This document shows, one piece after another, positions 8,176-18,813 of a stretch of DNA of 64,000 nucleotides. The notes beneath the pieces are model-generated. The model made no database searches. It was not told where the DNA came from and saw only the letters and a program-made list of their open reading frames with translations. Every line of letters begins with the position of its first letter. The first letter of the stretch is position 1. Location: contig NZ_CP051180.1 in NCBI RefSeq assembly GCF_012295575.1, forward strand, positions 744,001 to 808,000. The letters run 5' to 3'. The DNA is from Ferrimonas lipolytica. GTDB lineage: Bacteria; Pseudomonadota; Gammaproteobacteria; Enterobacterales; Shewanellaceae. The position numbers and the translations under genes are program-made.

Positions 8176-11100
8176 TTACTTGTCTTCTGGACGAGTCATC
8201 GTTGAGTTCACCATGCTGGCGTAGCGGTTATGAGCAAAGTCGTTCTTCTTTGCTTCAAACTCCGGCACAGTTACATCGATTTTTTTCACTTCAGAGTCGA
8301 CGCTCTTTGGTGATGCCATCTTAGCGCTAACGCCTCGGGAGTTATCAAGTAGGCCGCGCTTTGGAGTCGTAGGCTTAGCTTCAGCTACTGGAGCCGGTGC
8401 AGGAGCAGGCTTAGCTTCAGCTACTGGAGCCGGTGCAGGAGCAGGCTTAGCTGCAGCTGCTGGAGCCGGTGCAGGAGCAGGCTTAGCTTCAGCTACTGGA
8501 GCCGGTGCAGGAGCAGGCTTAGCTTCAGCTACTGGAGCCGGTGCAGGAGCAGGCTTAGCTTCAGCTACTGGAGCCGGTGCAGGAGCAGGCTTAGCTGCAG
8601 CTACTGGAGCCGGTGCAGGAGCAGGCTTAGCTTCAGCTACAGGAGCCGGTGCAGGAGCAGGCTTAGCTTCAGCTACTGGAGCTGGTGCAGGAGCAGGCTT
8701 AGCTTCAGCAACTGGAGCCGGTGCAGGAGCAGGCTTAGCTTCAGCTACTGGAGCCGGTGCAGGAGCAGGCTTAGCTTCAGCTACAGGAGCTGGTGCAGGA
8801 GCAGGCTTAGCTTCAGCTACTGGAGCCGGTGCAGGAGCAGGCTTAGCTGCAGCTACTGGAGCAGCTGGCTGTAGATCCATTGGGATCTGTTGAGCTTGAT
8901 TTTCAGTTTGCTCAGGGTAGCGAGCATTAACTGGATCAGTCTGAGTTGTTTCCTCATCGCGGTTACGACGGCGACGTTGACCAGCGGCACGTAAGTGACG
9001 CGGGCTGCGGCGGGAACGACGGTGAGCTTGACGCTCGTTGTCGGTCAGGTTGATCTCAGTTTTCTCTTCTGCTTTTGTTACTGCTGGTGCAGCTTCAACA
9101 GCTTGCTCTTCTACCACAGGTGCTGGAGTCGGAGCCTTAGATTCAACCGCTGGAGCGGCAATTGGTGCGGCTACTGGCTCTACCGGCGTTGCAGCTATTG
9201 CAGCGGTTTCGGTTTGCTCTTTAGCAAGACGTACAGACCGCTCCATCTGACGACGTGGACGACGTTCACGCTTAGGCTGCTCAGTGCGTTCGGTACGTTC
9301 TGCACGTTCGGTACGCTCAGGACGGGCTTCTTGCTTGGCTGGTGCATCAGCGGCTGCTATTTCTACCGGTGCGGCATCGCGTTTCTGTTTGTTACGACGC
9401 TCGTTACGCTCAGTACGGCGTGCTTCATCGCGTTCGTTGCGACGGGTTTCGTCACGTTCGTTGCGACGCTTGTCATCAGGCTTCACGCTTGTTTCAACAG
9501 CAGTGTCGTTGTTACGGCCGCGTTGTTGCTCGTTGCGACGGTTGTCATCGCGTTCGGTGCGTTCGTTGCGGTCGCGGCGGTTGCGGCGACGTTCGTTTTT
9601 CGCTTCACCTTGCTGTTCGCTGTCGTCACGCTTGTCGTTGCGGTTACGGTTGCGACGATTGCGATCGTTACGTTCACCACGTTCACCACGTTCTTTGCGG
9701 TCGTTGTTACGACCACGGCGGTTGTCGTTACGACGTCCTTTTGGCTCCGGCTTTGCTTCCTCTTCGCCGCCGAATAGGCTCTTAATTGCTGCACCAATAC
9801 GGGCAAACAGGCTCGGTTGTGGCTCCGGCTTGCGCTCTTGGCGTGGCGCGCGCTTAGGCTTTTCACGCTTAGGCTTTCGTTCTGGGCGAGCTTCAGCTTT
9901 CGTTGGTGCAGCAGCTGGGGCAGGGGCAGTAACTGGCGCTGGGCTCAGAGCGCTAACCGCTGGCTTATCCAATTGAGCACGTTCGTGTTTACGAGGCTCG
10001 TACAGTTTAGCTTCAGGACGCTCCACTAAGGTGTAGCTAGCTTCAGCAATGGTGTCATCTTTACGATGACGAACCACTTTATAAGCTGGGGTTTCCATGT
10101 GTGGATGTGGGATCACATACACTTCAACCTTGTGACGCTGTTCGATGATACGAATTGCCTTGCGCTTTTCGTTCAGCAGGTAAGCGGCAACATCAGTTGG
10201 AACCTGAGCTTCAATCTGCGAAGTGTGCTCTTTAATCGCTTCCTCTTCCATCAGACGCAGGATAGATAGCGCTAATGATTCAGTACCACGGATAGAGCCT
10301 TGGCCATTACAGCGAGGACATAGGTGTGCCGCGGATTCACCCAACGATGGGCGTAGGCGCTGACGGGACATTTCAAGCAGGCCAAAGCGCGAGATGCGAC
10401 CAAGCTGAACGCGAGCACGATCTTGACGAACAGCATCACGCAGACGGTTTTCTACTTCACGTTGATGACGTACCGGGCCCATATCGATAAAATCGATAAC
10501 GACCAAGCCACCCAAGTCACGTAGACGTAACTGACGGGCAATTTCGTCGGCTGCTTCTAGGTTGGTTTGCAGCGCGGTTTCTTCAATATCGCCACCTTTG
10601 GTTGCACGAGCGGAGTTAATATCCACTGCGGTCAATGCTTCGGTCGGGTCGATAACGATGGAGCCACCAGAAGGCAAACGCACTTCACGTTGGAACGCAG
10701 ACTCAATCTGAGTTTCAATCTGGTAATGGGTAAATAGTGGTACTTCGCTCTGGTATAGTTTCAGCTTAGACACTGCATCAGGACGCACTAGCGCGATGTG
10801 ATCTCGTGCTTTTTCGAAGATTTTCTGATGGTCAATCAGTATTTCACCGATGTCAGTACGCAAGTAGTCACGAATAGCGCGAACAATTACGTTTGACTCT
10901 TGGTGAATAAGTAGCGGCGCAGGCTTAGAGTCTGCCGCAGTTTTGATTGAGTTCCAGTGGTGCAGCAGTACGTTAAGATCGTCTGCTAGCTCTTCGGCTG
11001 CTTTGCCAACACCAGCTGTGCGGACAATTAGGCCCATACCTTGCGGTACGTCAAGCTTAGACAACGCTTCTTTTAGGTCGCTACGCTCGTCGCCTTCGAT

Positions 11101-11523
11101 GCGGCGTGAGATGCCACCGGCGCGAGGGTTATTTGGCATCAATACCAAGTAAGAACCGGCCAAGCTGATAAAGGTGGTTAGGGCTGCACCTTTGGTGCCA
11201 CGCTCTTCCTTATCAACCTGAATGATTACTTCCTGACCCTCTTTAATCGCTTCTTTTACCGAAGGACGACCTTTTTGAGATGGGTTGATGAAGTATTCGC
11301 GAGCAATCTCTTTGAGCGGCAAAAAGCCGTGACGGTCAGCGCCGTAATCGACAAAAGCGGCTTCAAGAGAAGGTTCTACTCGGGTAACTTTACCCTTGTA
11401 AATGTTAGCTTTTTTCTGTTCATGACCTGGGCTTTCGATGTCCAAATCATATAAGCGTTGGCCATCGACCAACGCTACGCGCAACTCTTCAGATTGAGTT
11501 GCGTTGATCAGCATTCTTTTCAT
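8176..11523 (-). CDS. rne: Ribonuclease E
   Basis: This is the endonuclease and scaffold of the RNA degradosome, 1115 residues. The catalytic half has the S1 domain (about 36-120), the RNase H-like and 5'-sensor regions, and the DNase I-like domain with magnesium ligands Asp301 and Asp344. The zinc-link CPRC follows at Cys402/Cys405. An amphipathic helix near 565-582 ([17 protein letters not shown]) matches the membrane-targeting segment of E. coli RNase E. Next come Arg-rich RNA-binding stretches, then a 13-unit [12 protein letters not shown] repeat. The tail ([14 protein letters not shown]) resembles the PNPase-binding segment (inference). The gene has a long structured leader. Confidence 0.97.
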   Translation of the reverse strand: MKRMLINATQSEELRVALVDGQRLYDLDIESPGHEQKKANIYKGKVTRVEPSLEAAFVDYGADRHGFLPLKEIAREYFINPSQKGRPSVKEAIKEGQEVIIQVDKEERGTKGAALTTFISLAGSYLVLMPNNPRAGGISRRIEGDERSDLKEALSKLDVPQGMGLIVRTAGVGKAAEELADDLNVLLHHWNSIKTAADSKPAPLLIHQESNVIVRAIRDYLRTDIGEILIDHQKIFEKARDHIALVRPDAVSKLKLYQSEVPLFTHYQIETQIESAFQREVRLPSGGSIVIDPTEALTAVDINSARATKGGDIEETALQTNLEAADEIARQLRLRDLGGLVVIDFIDMGPVRHQREVENRLRDAVRQDRARVQLGRISRFGLLEMSRQRLRPSLGESAAHLCPRCNGQGSIRGTESLALSILRLMEEEAIKEHTSQIEAQVPTDVAAYLLNEKRKAIRIIEQRHKVEVYVIPHPHMETPAYKVVRHRKDDTIAEASYTLVERPEAKLYEPRKHERAQLDKPAVSALSPAPVTAPAPAAAPTKAEARPERKPKREKPKRAPRQERKPEPQPSLFARIGAAIKSLFGGEEEAKPEPKGRRNDNRRGRNNDRKERGERGERNDRNRRNRNRNDKRDDSEQQGEAKNERRRNRRDRNERTERDDNRRNEQQRGRNNDTAVETSVKPDDKRRNERDETRRNERDEARRTERNERRNKQKRDAAPVEIAAADAPAKQEARPERTERAERTERTEQPKRERRPRRQMERSVRLAKEQTETAAIAATPVEPVAAPIAAPAVESKAPTPAPVVEEQAVEAAPAVTKAEEKTEINLTDNERQAHRRSRRSPRHLRAAGQRRRRNRDEETTQTDPVNARYPEQTENQAQQIPMDLQPAAPVAAAKPAPAPAPVAEAKPAPAPAPVAEAKPAPAPAPVAEAKPAPAPAPVAEAKPAPAPAPVAEAKPAPAPAPVAEAKPAPAPAPVAAAKPAPAPAPVAEAKPAPAPAPVAEAKPAPAPAPVAEAKPAPAPAPAAAAKPAPAPAPVAEAKPAPAPAPVAEAKPTTPKRGLLDNSRGVSAKMASPKSVDSEVKKIDVTVPEFEAKKNDFAHNRYASMVNSTMTRPEDK
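8390..8857 (-). repeat. 36-bp coding tandem repeat in rne (13 units)
   Basis: Thirteen consecutive 36-bp units encode [12 protein letters not shown], with three variant units (VAAA, AAAA and similar). The DNA units are nearly identical, differing at a few third positions, which suggests recent expansion or gene conversion. Copy number is likely to vary between strains. Confidence 0.92.
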
Positions 11524-12104
11524 TTGGTGACTGAATCCATTTTTTTAGTCACCGTATACAGATGTCGCCCGGACAAGATCCGGCACCCCGACAAAAGGCA
11601 GCCTCGCGGCTGTAATGGGGGAGTGGAGGTCGATAACTAAGCCAAATTTAATGGACTTGTTACTCACAAGAGCAGGCTGCTGTGGGTCAACCACAGATGA
11701 TCTCGATGCCTGATTGTCCTCAAACGTGTACGCTTGGTACTCAGTGGGCCGCATATAGGGTGCAACCAACAGAAATTCTCTAATGCCGGCAGTTTCCGGC
11801 AGCATCTGTATCGGTAACGATTTTAGTAAAATATAAAGTAGCGGGGGATGACGTTTCGTCAATGACTATGGTGCCTGGACCGGGCCACAATAGGTTTAGC
11901 TGTGGGCTTACCGACCTGACGAGATGCGAGACGCTTTATAAATAATAGCGCTGGCTCATCCTTGTCCCTACGATGGCTAATATAACAGCGATTTGCGCAC
12001 GTAAATGCCACCGGTGACGCAAGCATAGCAAGTTCATCAATATGCGGCAATCTACATATCCGCTTAGCTTGGGACTACTGCCATAAATAGGTACAATAGC
12101 GGCC
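11524..12104 (-). promoter_or_regulatory. rne-rluC divergent spacer with long structured rne 5' leader
   Basis: No credible gene is seen in these 581 bp. Several hairpins can form on the rne side, including CTGTGG/CCACAG (11680-11696), TGCCGG/CCGGCA (11784-11801) and a CAGCC/GGCTG-type stem near 11600-11615. E. coli rne has a long structured 5' UTR through which RNase E represses its own mRNA. A similar arrangement here is inferred from length and structure. The rluC promoter should lie near the right end. Confidence 0.55.
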
Positions 12105-13064
12105 ATGAATTTATCTGAACAAACTCCGGCACCCAAAGTTCAATGGGTGACCATTACCGACGATCACGTCGGTCAACGAATCGACAATTTTTTAATCACC
12201 TTTCTTAAAGGGGTTCCTAAAAGCCTTATCTATCGGTTACTGCGCAAAGGCGAAGTACGGGTAAATAAGAAGCGGATTAAACCCGAATATAAGTTGCAAG
12301 ATGGCGACGAACTGCGCATTGCCCCAATTCGCGTTAGTGAGCCGAAGCCGGATGCATTACCCAATGCCAACCTCGATCAGGTGAAAAGCCTAGAGCATCA
12401 CATTATCTACGAAGATAAGGTGATGTTAGTGCTGAATAAACCGTCTGGGATTGCAGTGCATGGCGGCAGCGGGCTTAACTTTGGCGTAATCGAAGCATTG
12501 CGTGCCTTGCGTCCAGAAGAGCGAAATCTCGAGTTGGTGCACCGTATTGACCGAGCAACATCGGGCTTATTGATGGTTGCCAAAAAGCGCTCTGCATTGC
12601 GCCACCTGCAGGATCAACTGCGCCATAAGACGATGCGCAAGCAATACTTGGCGTTGGTTAAAGGGGGATGGCCGGCTAAACGTCGTGCCATTCAAGCACC
12701 ATTGTTAAAGCGTGAATTGAACACTGGTTTACGTGCAGTGTCGGTTTCGCCTGAGGGCAAACCTTCGGAAACGCGTTTTCGTATCATCGAGCAGTTGAAC
12801 GGTGCCACCTTGGTTGAAGCCAGCCCCGTCACCGGTCGTACTCACCAGATCCGAGTGCATACTCAGTACGCGGGTCATCCAATTGCGTGTGATGAGCGTT
12901 ACGGTGATGATTATTTTGACAAGAAGATGCGTGAGGCGGGGTTAGACCGGTTATTCCTACACGCCTTTAAGTTGAAGTTTACTCATCCAGTTGAAGAGGT
13001 AATGATGGAGCTGGAAGCACCATTAGAACCGAAGCTGCAGAAACTGTTGGCGAAGTTACGCTAA
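12105..13064 (+). CDS. rluC: 23S rRNA pseudouridine synthase RluC
   Basis: RluC isomerises U955, U2504 and U2580 of 23S rRNA. The 319-residue protein has an N-terminal S4 RNA-binding domain (about 23-80, SLIYRLLRKGEVRVNKKR) and the RluA-type catalytic domain with HRIDRATSG, where Asp149 is the nucleophile. The GRTHQIRVH motif follows. Its position divergent from rne is conserved in gammaproteobacteria. The stop codon overlaps the next start by one base, implying translational coupling. Confidence 0.95.
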   Translation: MNLSEQTPAPKVQWVTITDDHVGQRIDNFLITFLKGVPKSLIYRLLRKGEVRVNKKRIKPEYKLQDGDELRIAPIRVSEPKPDALPNANLDQVKSLEHHIIYEDKVMLVLNKPSGIAVHGGSGLNFGVIEALRALRPEERNLELVHRIDRATSGLLMVAKKRSALRHLQDQLRHKTMRKQYLALVKGGWPAKRRAIQAPLLKRELNTGLRAVSVSPEGKPSETRFRIIEQLNGATLVEASPVTGRTHQIRVHTQYAGHPIACDERYGDDYFDKKMREAGLDRLFLHAFKLKFTHPVEEVMMELEAPLEPKLQKLLAKLR

Positions 13065-13711
13065 TGAATAATTCAATTAAGCATGTGATTTTCGATTGGG
13101 ATGGAACCATTCAAGACACCATCAGCAATATTGTTGCTGCGTGGCAAGGTGCCTCTACTGAGCTGTCATTAGCGCCGCTGAGCGCTGTACAGATCAAATC
13201 GATGATCGGGTTATCGTTGCATGCAGGTATTGGTAAAGTCGAGCCGAACCTATCTGAGGCAGGGATCGAAGCCTTTATCGAATGCTACCGTAAGCATTAC
13301 TTCGCGTTGGAAGCCCAACCGTCTCCGTTATATCGCGCCATTCCCGAGTTGATGGAGCAGTTACGGACGCAAGGGCAAACACTAACGGTGGGTACGGGGA
13401 AAGGGCGGCAAGGGTTAGACCGTACACTCGCTAGCAGCGGCATCAGTCAACACTTCAGCGCCACTCGAACCGCCTGTGAAACCGCGAGTAAGCCAAGTCC
13501 GTTAATGGTACAAACCTTGTGTGAACAGGTTGGTATTGCACCGGCGCAAACCATGATGGTTGGTGATGCTTACTTTGATATGGCTATGGCACGTAATGCT
13601 GGTGCTGTTGGCGTGGGCGTAAGCTACGGTGCCGGGACAATTGAGGAGCTGCAGCGGGCACAGCCGTTAGCCATTATTGGCGAGCCGCTGGCACTGCTTA
13701 ATTTGTTGTAA
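13064..13711 (+). CDS. HAD-superfamily (subfamily IA) phosphatase
   Basis: The 215-residue product has HAD motif I DWDGTIQDT (nucleophile Asp and acid/base Asp near residues 9-11), a helical cap of about 80 residues, motif II TVGTGKG and motif IV VGDAYFDMAMARNAG. It resembles phosphoglycolate-phosphatase-like proteins found after rluC in related bacteria. The substrate is not evident. It overlaps rluC by one base, and its 3' end overlaps the convergent DUF962 gene by 14 bp. Confidence 0.88.
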   Translation: MNNSIKHVIFDWDGTIQDTISNIVAAWQGASTELSLAPLSAVQIKSMIGLSLHAGIGKVEPNLSEAGIEAFIECYRKHYFALEAQPSPLYRAIPELMEQLRTQGQTLTVGTGKGRQGLDRTLASSGISQHFSATRTACETASKPSPLMVQTLCEQVGIAPAQTMMVGDAYFDMAMARNAGAVGVGVSYGAGTIEELQRAQPLAIIGEPLALLNLL

Positions 13712-14054
13712 GTTCCGGTTGGCCATGGCGTTGTTGCGCGATGGCCAGCTTCGCCTCAAGTTGGCCGGTCAGCCAATCCTTTAGCATTACCCAATCACTG
13801 ATAAAACTGTAAAACGGATACTTAAAGGTGGCCGGTTTATTGTGCTCGAATTTGAAATGGCCAATCCAAGCGAAGCCATACCCTATTAGCAAAGCAGTCC
13901 AAAGCCACTGCCATTGGCCGGTAACGGTCAGCGCCAATAATATCCCCAGAACTCCAAATGAACCGGCGTAGTGCAAGCGACGACAGGTTACATCTTGATG
14001 TTCGCTAAGGTAATAAAGGTAGAAGTCAGCGTAACGAGAGAATGAGTTGGCCAT
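13698..14054 (-). CDS. DUF962/Mpo1-like membrane protein
   Basis: The 118-residue protein has the family pattern: a first part with SEHQDVTCRRLHYAG, two hydrophobic segments (about 29-60), then GHFKFEHNKPATFKYPFYSFISDW. The conserved histidines in these motifs bind iron in yeast Mpo1, a 2-hydroxy fatty acid dioxygenase; activity in the bacterial proteins is not settled. It is transcribed from the opposite strand to the HAD gene, with a 14-bp 3' overlap. Confidence 0.8.
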   Translation of the reverse strand: MANSFSRYADFYLYYLSEHQDVTCRRLHYAGSFGVLGILLALTVTGQWQWLWTALLIGYGFAWIGHFKFEHNKPATFKYPFYSFISDWVMLKDWLTGQLEAKLAIAQQRHGQPELTTN

Positions 14055-14141
14055 AATTGTGTCCTAACTGGATAAACAAGGTGGCAACTGCAATCTTTCG
14101 CCACGCAGAGAGGCGAAGCGGATAACCGGTGCGGCTAACGG

Positions 14142-14744
14142 TTAACTCACAGCGGTTTGTTGTTGCAGTACATCGATGCCTTGATTCGCCAACATCTCAC
14201 CAAGGGTGATCAATGGCAAGCCAATTAAGGTGTTTGGATCACGCCCCTCTAAGCGATCGAATAACATGATTCCTAAGCCTTCGCTCTTGAAGCTACCGGC
14301 ACAATTAAGTGGTTGCTCGGCTGCAACATAGCCTTCAATCTGGGCCAAGCTCAAATCCTTAAAGTGTACTTTAAACGGTTCAACCGTTGTTTGCGCTTCA
14401 CCGCTATCGCTATTAACTAAGCAAAGGCCGGTATAAAAGGTGACAGTTTTTCCAGCGGCGCTTTGTAATTGTTTAACCGCGTTAGCGTGATTACCTGGTT
14501 TTCCCAAAATGCTGCCATCGACCACGGCAACCTGATCCGAGCCAATAATCAAGGCATTACTATGACGTTCAGCGACCGCTCTGGCCTTAGCTTGGGCGAG
14601 GCGACCAACCAACTGCTCTGCGGTTTCGTTAGCCAATGGGGTTTCATCAACCTGCGGTTTATCACATTCAAACGGTAACCCTAGTTTGGCTAGGATCTCG
14701 CGGCGAAAAGGGGAGGTAGAGCCCAAGATTAGGGTTTTGTTCAT
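14142..14744 (-). CDS. yceF: Maf-family nucleotide pyrophosphatase YceF (7-methyl-GTP type)
   Basis: The product begins [18 protein letters not shown], the expected Maf N-terminus with the substrate-binding Ser/Arg motif. It continues with [12 protein letters not shown] and GSFKSEGLG. The chosen ATG (complement of 14742-14744) gives 200 residues. An upstream in-frame start would add 11 residues not found in the family. YceF hydrolyses m7GTP and limits incorporation of modified nucleotides. In gammaproteobacteria it sits divergent from yceD-rpmF, as here. Confidence 0.92.
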   Translation of the reverse strand: MNKTLILGSTSPFRREILAKLGLPFECDKPQVDETPLANETAEQLVGRLAQAKARAVAERHSNALIIGSDQVAVVDGSILGKPGNHANAVKQLQSAAGKTVTFYTGLCLVNSDSGEAQTTVEPFKVHFKDLSLAQIEGYVAAEQPLNCAGSFKSEGLGIMLFDRLEGRDPNTLIGLPLITLGEMLANQGIDVLQQQTAVS

Positions 14745-15128
14745 TGCTGTAGTTGTCCGACAAATTCTGTGGGGCAAAGGTTAGCAAAGGCCGATAACCG
14801 CACCAAGTGTAAACAAGAAAAATGGCTGCTATATCGCTTTTTACTCTGGTTGCTAGAGCAACTGTGCACACCGTTAATAGATACTAAGGGATAAGATTAT
14901 TACGACGTTGTTGGTCCTCCTCGCTAGCTAATGCTCGTTAACTAACCGGCTTAGATCGAATTTGGGCTTATGGTCGTTGACAGCACAGCACCAACCACGT
15001 ACAAACATCGGCTTGCGAACGCTTTTAGTATCGGTTGTCATGGTTAGGTAATCCCTTACCACGGACAGTGCTGAACGAGCTAAAATTGTTTTGACTCGTG
15101 ATTACACTCTCTATAAAATGCGCGGCCT
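14745..15128. other. yceF-yceD divergent spacer
   Basis: These 384 bp hold no recognisable gene. The only clear signal is the strong promoter at 15091-15119 for yceD. The yceF promoter must lie in the left part but no good match was found by eye. Confidence 0.5.
15091..15119 (+). promoter_or_regulatory. Strong sigma-70 promoter of yceD-rpmF-fab operon
   Basis: TTGACT (15091-15096), 17 bp, TAAAAT (15114-15119). The predicted transcription start is within a few bases of the yceD ATG at 15129, and no ribosome site is visible between them. Confidence 0.7.
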
Positions 15129-15662
15129 ATGCAAAAAGTACTAATTCCAGTTACGTTGAACCCTGCCCGATGCGCTCAACGTCATTTGACCTATGAAGGA
15201 ACCCTTCCTAGTAAAGTGATGAAGCGTGTTAATGGGGCCAGCGCTGGTGACTGCAAGGATTTAGACGTTTCCGTGGAATGCGGTGTCGATGTTCAGGGGA
15301 TAGTCTACCTCTCGGGGAAGGCTGTGACGGAGCTCACTCTGATATGTCAACGCTGTATGGAACCGGTAAAAGTCCCTGTTGCGGTTGAATTCGCATTCAG
15401 CCCTGTGACTGATGATTCACAGATAGATGAGCTCCCGGATGCTTATGAGCCAGTCGAACTCGACGAAAATGGCGAAGTGATGCTCCACCAATTGATCGAA
15501 GATGAAATTTTAGTGGCTTTCCCAATCGTGCCGTCGCACGACACCGATAGCTGCAACTTAGCATCTCGCGATGTAACAGTTGGTAAAATAGCTGAACCGA
15601 AACCTGCTGATGAGCGTCCGAAGAACCCGTTCGCGGTGTTAGAAACTCTTAAGCGAAATTAA
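15129..15662 (+). CDS. yceD: YceD, DUF177 protein needed for 23S rRNA accumulation
   Basis: The 177-residue protein begins MQKVLIPVTLNPARCAQR and ends NPFAVLETLKRN, matching both ends of E. coli YceD. The central LICQRCMEPV motif is the family CxxC. The family is associated with 23S rRNA accumulation or ribosome assembly in bacteria and plastids. It is the first gene of the yceD-rpmF-plsX-fabH block. The start is notable because the best promoter leaves almost no leader. Confidence 0.93.
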   Translation: MQKVLIPVTLNPARCAQRHLTYEGTLPSKVMKRVNGASAGDCKDLDVSVECGVDVQGIVYLSGKAVTELTLICQRCMEPVKVPVAVEFAFSPVTDDSQIDELPDAYEPVELDENGEVMLHQLIEDEILVAFPIVPSHDTDSCNLASRDVTVGKIAEPKPADERPKNPFAVLETLKRN

Positions 15663-15679
15663 ACTAGGAGATTGGGGCC

Positions 15680-15850
15680 ATGGCCGTACAGAAAAGTAAA
15701 GTAACTCGTTCACGTCGCGGTATGCGTCGTTCACATGATGCGTTGACCACTGTTCAACTGTCTGTTGACGCAACTTCCGGCGAGAAGCACTTGCGTCACC
15801 ACGTGACTGCAGACGGTTTCTACCGTGGCAAGAAGGTAATCAACCTGTAA
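15680..15850 (+). CDS. rpmF: 50S ribosomal protein L32
   Basis: The 56-residue protein reads [20 protein letters not shown] and ends [10 protein letters not shown], a typical gammaproteobacterial L32. It lacks the four zinc-binding cysteines found in some lineages, as is normal for this group. The ribosome site is AGGAG at 15666-15670. It lies 17 bp after yceD and 13 bp before plsX, coupling ribosome and lipid synthesis genes. Confidence 0.97.
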   Translation: MAVQKSKVTRSRRGMRRSHDALTTVQLSVDATSGEKHLRHHVTADGFYRGKKVINL

Positions 15851-15863
15851 GGTTGCTACCATC

Positions 15864-16889
15864 TTGACTAGTCTAACCCTAGCGTTAGATGCAATGGGGG
15901 GCGATTTCGGCCCCCATGTAACAGTGCCTGCAGCTTTGCAGGCATTGTCGCATTTCCCGCACCTAAATTTAATTTTGGTCGGGGATCGCATTGCTATTGG
16001 AGAGCAACTCCGTAGCCACAACGCAACTGAATCCCCTCGATTACAACTTCTCCATGCAGAGCAAGTTGTGTCTATGTCTGAACGGCCTGCGCAAGCATTG
16101 CGTACCCGCCGTCAAAGCTCTATGCGCCTCGCACTCGACTTGGTTCGCGATGGCCAAGCAGACGCCTGCGTTAGCGCAGGGAATACCGGAGCCTTAATGG
16201 CGATGTCGAAAGTGGTGTTACGAACCCTTCCAGGGATCGATCGCCCGGCATTAGTCGCCCGGGTACCTACGGTGATAGGTAAACCTGTATATCTGCTCGA
16301 CCTTGGCGCCAATGTGGTTTGTGATTCCGATACGCTGTTCCAATTTGCGGTAATGGGCTCGGTTTTGGCCGAGTGCTCTGATCAACGAGGGGCGCCAAAG
16401 GTGGCGTTGCTTAATGTTGGTACAGAGCAGGTCAAAGGAAATGATCAGGTACAACAAGCAGCACAACTGCTGCAGCAAACACCACAATTGAACTACGCTG
16501 GATTTATAGAAGGCGACGCCATTTTTAAAGGTGATGTTGATGTGATCGTCTGTGACGGTTTTGTCGGTAACGTAACCTTGAAAACCACTGAAGGCGCCGC
16601 CAGATTACTGTTACAGCAGGTTCATGATGCGATTCAGGGCAACCTCTTAGCTAAACTACTAGGTTGGTTGCTCAAAAAACGGCTTAAACAGCTGAATCAG
16701 CATATGAACCCCGACCAGTACAATGGTGCCAGTCTGTTAGGATTGCGCGGTATTGTGGTGAAGAGCCACGGCAACGTTGATAAAACAGCCTTTTTCCACG
16801 CGATAGAACAAGCGGTGGCAGAGGTTGAACAACAGGTGCCGTTGCAAATCAAAGACCGATTAGAATCGGTATTGTTGGAAAAGTCCTAA
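15864..16889 (+). CDS. plsX: Phosphate acyltransferase PlsX
   Basis: PlsX converts acyl-ACP to acyl phosphate, the first step of phospholipid synthesis through PlsY. The protein (341 residues) contains [12 protein letters not shown] at the N-terminus, [29 protein letters not shown] and [15 protein letters not shown], all standard. The start codon is TTG at 15864; the E. coli homologue also begins just before LTLALD. It is peripheral to the inner membrane. A 7-bp gap separates it from fabH. Confidence 0.95.
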   Translation: MTSLTLALDAMGGDFGPHVTVPAALQALSHFPHLNLILVGDRIAIGEQLRSHNATESPRLQLLHAEQVVSMSERPAQALRTRRQSSMRLALDLVRDGQADACVSAGNTGALMAMSKVVLRTLPGIDRPALVARVPTVIGKPVYLLDLGANVVCDSDTLFQFAVMGSVLAECSDQRGAPKVALLNVGTEQVKGNDQVQQAAQLLQQTPQLNYAGFIEGDAIFKGDVDVIVCDGFVGNVTLKTTEGAARLLLQQVHDAIQGNLLAKLLGWLLKKRLKQLNQHMNPDQYNGASLLGLRGIVVKSHGNVDKTAFFHAIEQAVAEVEQQVPLQIKDRLESVLLEKS

Positions 16890-16896
16890 ATCTTCT

Positions 16897-17862
16897 ATGT
16901 ATACAAAAATTCTTGGAACAGGTAGCTACCTGCCGTCTCAGGTGCGTTCCAATGCTGATCTTGAGCAGATGGTCGATACCACCGACGATTGGATTGTTGA
17001 GCGCACCGGTATTCGTGAACGTCGCATTGCGAGTGCAGGCGAAAACGTCTCCACTATGAGTTATCAAGCGGCGTTAAAGGCGATTGAAGCGGCGGGTATC
17101 GACGCCAGCGAGATCGATCTGATCATTAACGGCACCTGTAGTGCGCCTAATGCCTTCCCATCGTCTGCTTGTGAAGTACAAGCGATGCTGGGTATTCAGG
17201 GCGGTGCTGCATTTGATGTGGCAGCGGCGTGCAGTGGCTTCATCTACGCGTTGTCGATTGCGGATCAATTTATTAAAACCGGTGCGGTTAAAAAGGCACT
17301 GGTGATCGGTTCTGACATCTTGTCTGAAGTGTGTGATCCGGAAGACCGCTCCACCATTATCTTGTTTGGTGATGGTGCCGGTGCGGTGGTTGTTGGCGCG
17401 AGCGAAGAGCCAGGTATCTTATCCACGCATATCCACGCTGATGGTCAACACGGCAGCCTGCTGTGCGCCGGACGCCCAACCCGCTCTAAGGACCCAAAAG
17501 TTACTGGTGCGGAAGATTACATGCAGATGAAAGGGAACGAAGTGTTCCGTCATGCCGTCTCTCGTTTAGCCCAAGTGTGCCAGCAAGCGCTGGAACACAA
17601 CAATATGGATAAAAGCGAGCTGGATTGGTTGGTTCCTCACAATGCCAACTACCGAATTTTAAAAGCAACTGCGAAGAAGCTCGGCATGAGCATGGACCAA
17701 GTGGTACTGACCTTGGAAAACCACGGCAACACCTCTGCGGCTTCTGTGCCTATTGCTCTTGATATGGCGGTTCGCGATGGCCGAATCCAGCGAGGCCACA
17801 CCCTAATGCTTGAAGCATTTGGTGGTGGTTTTGCTTGGGGCGCTGCGGTTGTTAAGTATTAA
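16897..17862 (+). CDS. fabH: Beta-ketoacyl-ACP synthase III
   Basis: FabH starts fatty-acid synthesis by condensing acetyl-CoA with malonyl-ACP. The 321-residue product has the catalytic triad in place: Cys112 (AAACSGF), His in [10 protein letters not shown] near 246 and Asn in [10 protein letters not shown] near 276. Length is typical. It is followed after 12 bp by fabD, with an AAAGGAA ribosome site in the gap. Confidence 0.97.
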   Translation: MYTKILGTGSYLPSQVRSNADLEQMVDTTDDWIVERTGIRERRIASAGENVSTMSYQAALKAIEAAGIDASEIDLIINGTCSAPNAFPSSACEVQAMLGIQGGAAFDVAAACSGFIYALSIADQFIKTGAVKKALVIGSDILSEVCDPEDRSTIILFGDGAGAVVVGASEEPGILSTHIHADGQHGSLLCAGRPTRSKDPKVTGAEDYMQMKGNEVFRHAVSRLAQVCQQALEHNNMDKSELDWLVPHNANYRILKATAKKLGMSMDQVVLTLENHGNTSAASVPIALDMAVRDGRIQRGHTLMLEAFGGGFAWGAAVVKY

Positions 17863-17874
17863 AGGAATTTGAAC

Positions 17875-18798
17875 ATGAGCAAAAACGCATTTTTATTTCC
17901 AGGACAGGGCAGTCAGAGCGTTGGCATGCTGGCGGATGTGGCGGCAGAGCACGCTGTCATTGAGCAAACCTTCGCGGAAGCGTCAACAGTATTAGGTTTT
18001 GACCTTTGGGCAATGGTGCAAGCAGGACCTGCTGAAGAACTGAATCAAACCCATAACACTCAACCGGCTTTACTGACGGCTTCGGTGGCGCTCTATCGCG
18101 CTTACCTAGCACAAGGTGGAGCAGCACCAGCGTTAATGGCTGGACACAGTTTGGGCGAATACTCGGCATTGGTTTGTGCTGGAGCGATCGACTTTAAAGA
18201 CGCAGTTAAGTTAGTTGCGCTCCGCGGCCAACTAATGCAGCAAGCCGTTCCTGCTGGTGTTGGCGCCATGTACGCCATTATCGGTTTGGCTGATGATGCC
18301 ATTGCCACATGCTGTGAAGAAGCGGCGCAAGGGCAGGTTGTATCACCGGTTAACTTTAATAGTCCAGGCCAAGTGGTTATTGCTGGTCATAAAGAAGCGG
18401 TAGAGCGAGCAGGTTTAGCCTGTAAGGAAGCGGGTGCTAAACGCGCATTACCACTGCCGGTTTCAGTGCCGTCCCATTGTGCATTAATGCAGCCAGCTGC
18501 AGACAAGCTGGCTGAAGCATTGGTTGCGATAGACGTTAACGTGCCTGTCATACCAGTTGTTAATAATGTTGATGTCACAATGGCTGCCGATGCAGCAGCA
18601 ATCAAAGACGCTTTAGTACGTCAGTTGCATTGCCCAGTCCGCTGGACAGAAACCGTCAATCTGTTAGCTGAGCATGGTGTAACCAACCTGTTTGAAGTTG
18701 GCCCAGGCAAAGTACTGACCGGTTTAGCAAAACGAATTAATAAAACAATGACTGCGGCGACGTTGAATACTACAGCGGATCTGTCGACAGTCAGTTAA
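17875..18798 (+). CDS. fabD: Malonyl-CoA:ACP transacylase
   Basis: FabD loads malonyl groups onto ACP. The start is the ATG at 17875, placed 7 bases after AAAGGAA; a TTG two codons earlier lies too close. The 307-residue protein has FPGQGSQ near the N-terminus, the active-site GHSLGEY (Ser92) and the catalytic His in SVPSHCALM near 200. It is part of the fab operon. Confidence 0.96.
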   Translation: MSKNAFLFPGQGSQSVGMLADVAAEHAVIEQTFAEASTVLGFDLWAMVQAGPAEELNQTHNTQPALLTASVALYRAYLAQGGAAPALMAGHSLGEYSALVCAGAIDFKDAVKLVALRGQLMQQAVPAGVGAMYAIIGLADDAIATCCEEAAQGQVVSPVNFNSPGQVVIAGHKEAVERAGLACKEAGAKRALPLPVSVPSHCALMQPAADKLAEALVAIDVNVPVIPVVNNVDVTMAADAAAIKDALVRQLHCPVRWTETVNLLAEHGVTNLFEVGPGKVLTGLAKRINKTMTAATLNTTADLSTVS

Positions 18799-18813
18799 TT
18801 GGGGAGAAAGCCA

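Noticed and set aside
8380-8870. 36-bp direct repeats that at first look could be a CRISPR-like or minisatellite array
   Set aside because: The repeats are contiguous without spacers and stay in the rne reading frame, encoding [12 protein letters not shown] units.
8995-9777. Long plus-strand open frame of 260 codons antisense to rne
   Set aside because: It is the shadow of the Arg/Ala-rich coding region of rne, has low-complexity composition and no ribosome site or family motif.
11545-11862. Minus-strand 105-codon frame upstream of rne
   Set aside because: Composition and lack of motifs or ribosome site fit a structured untranslated leader rather than a gene.
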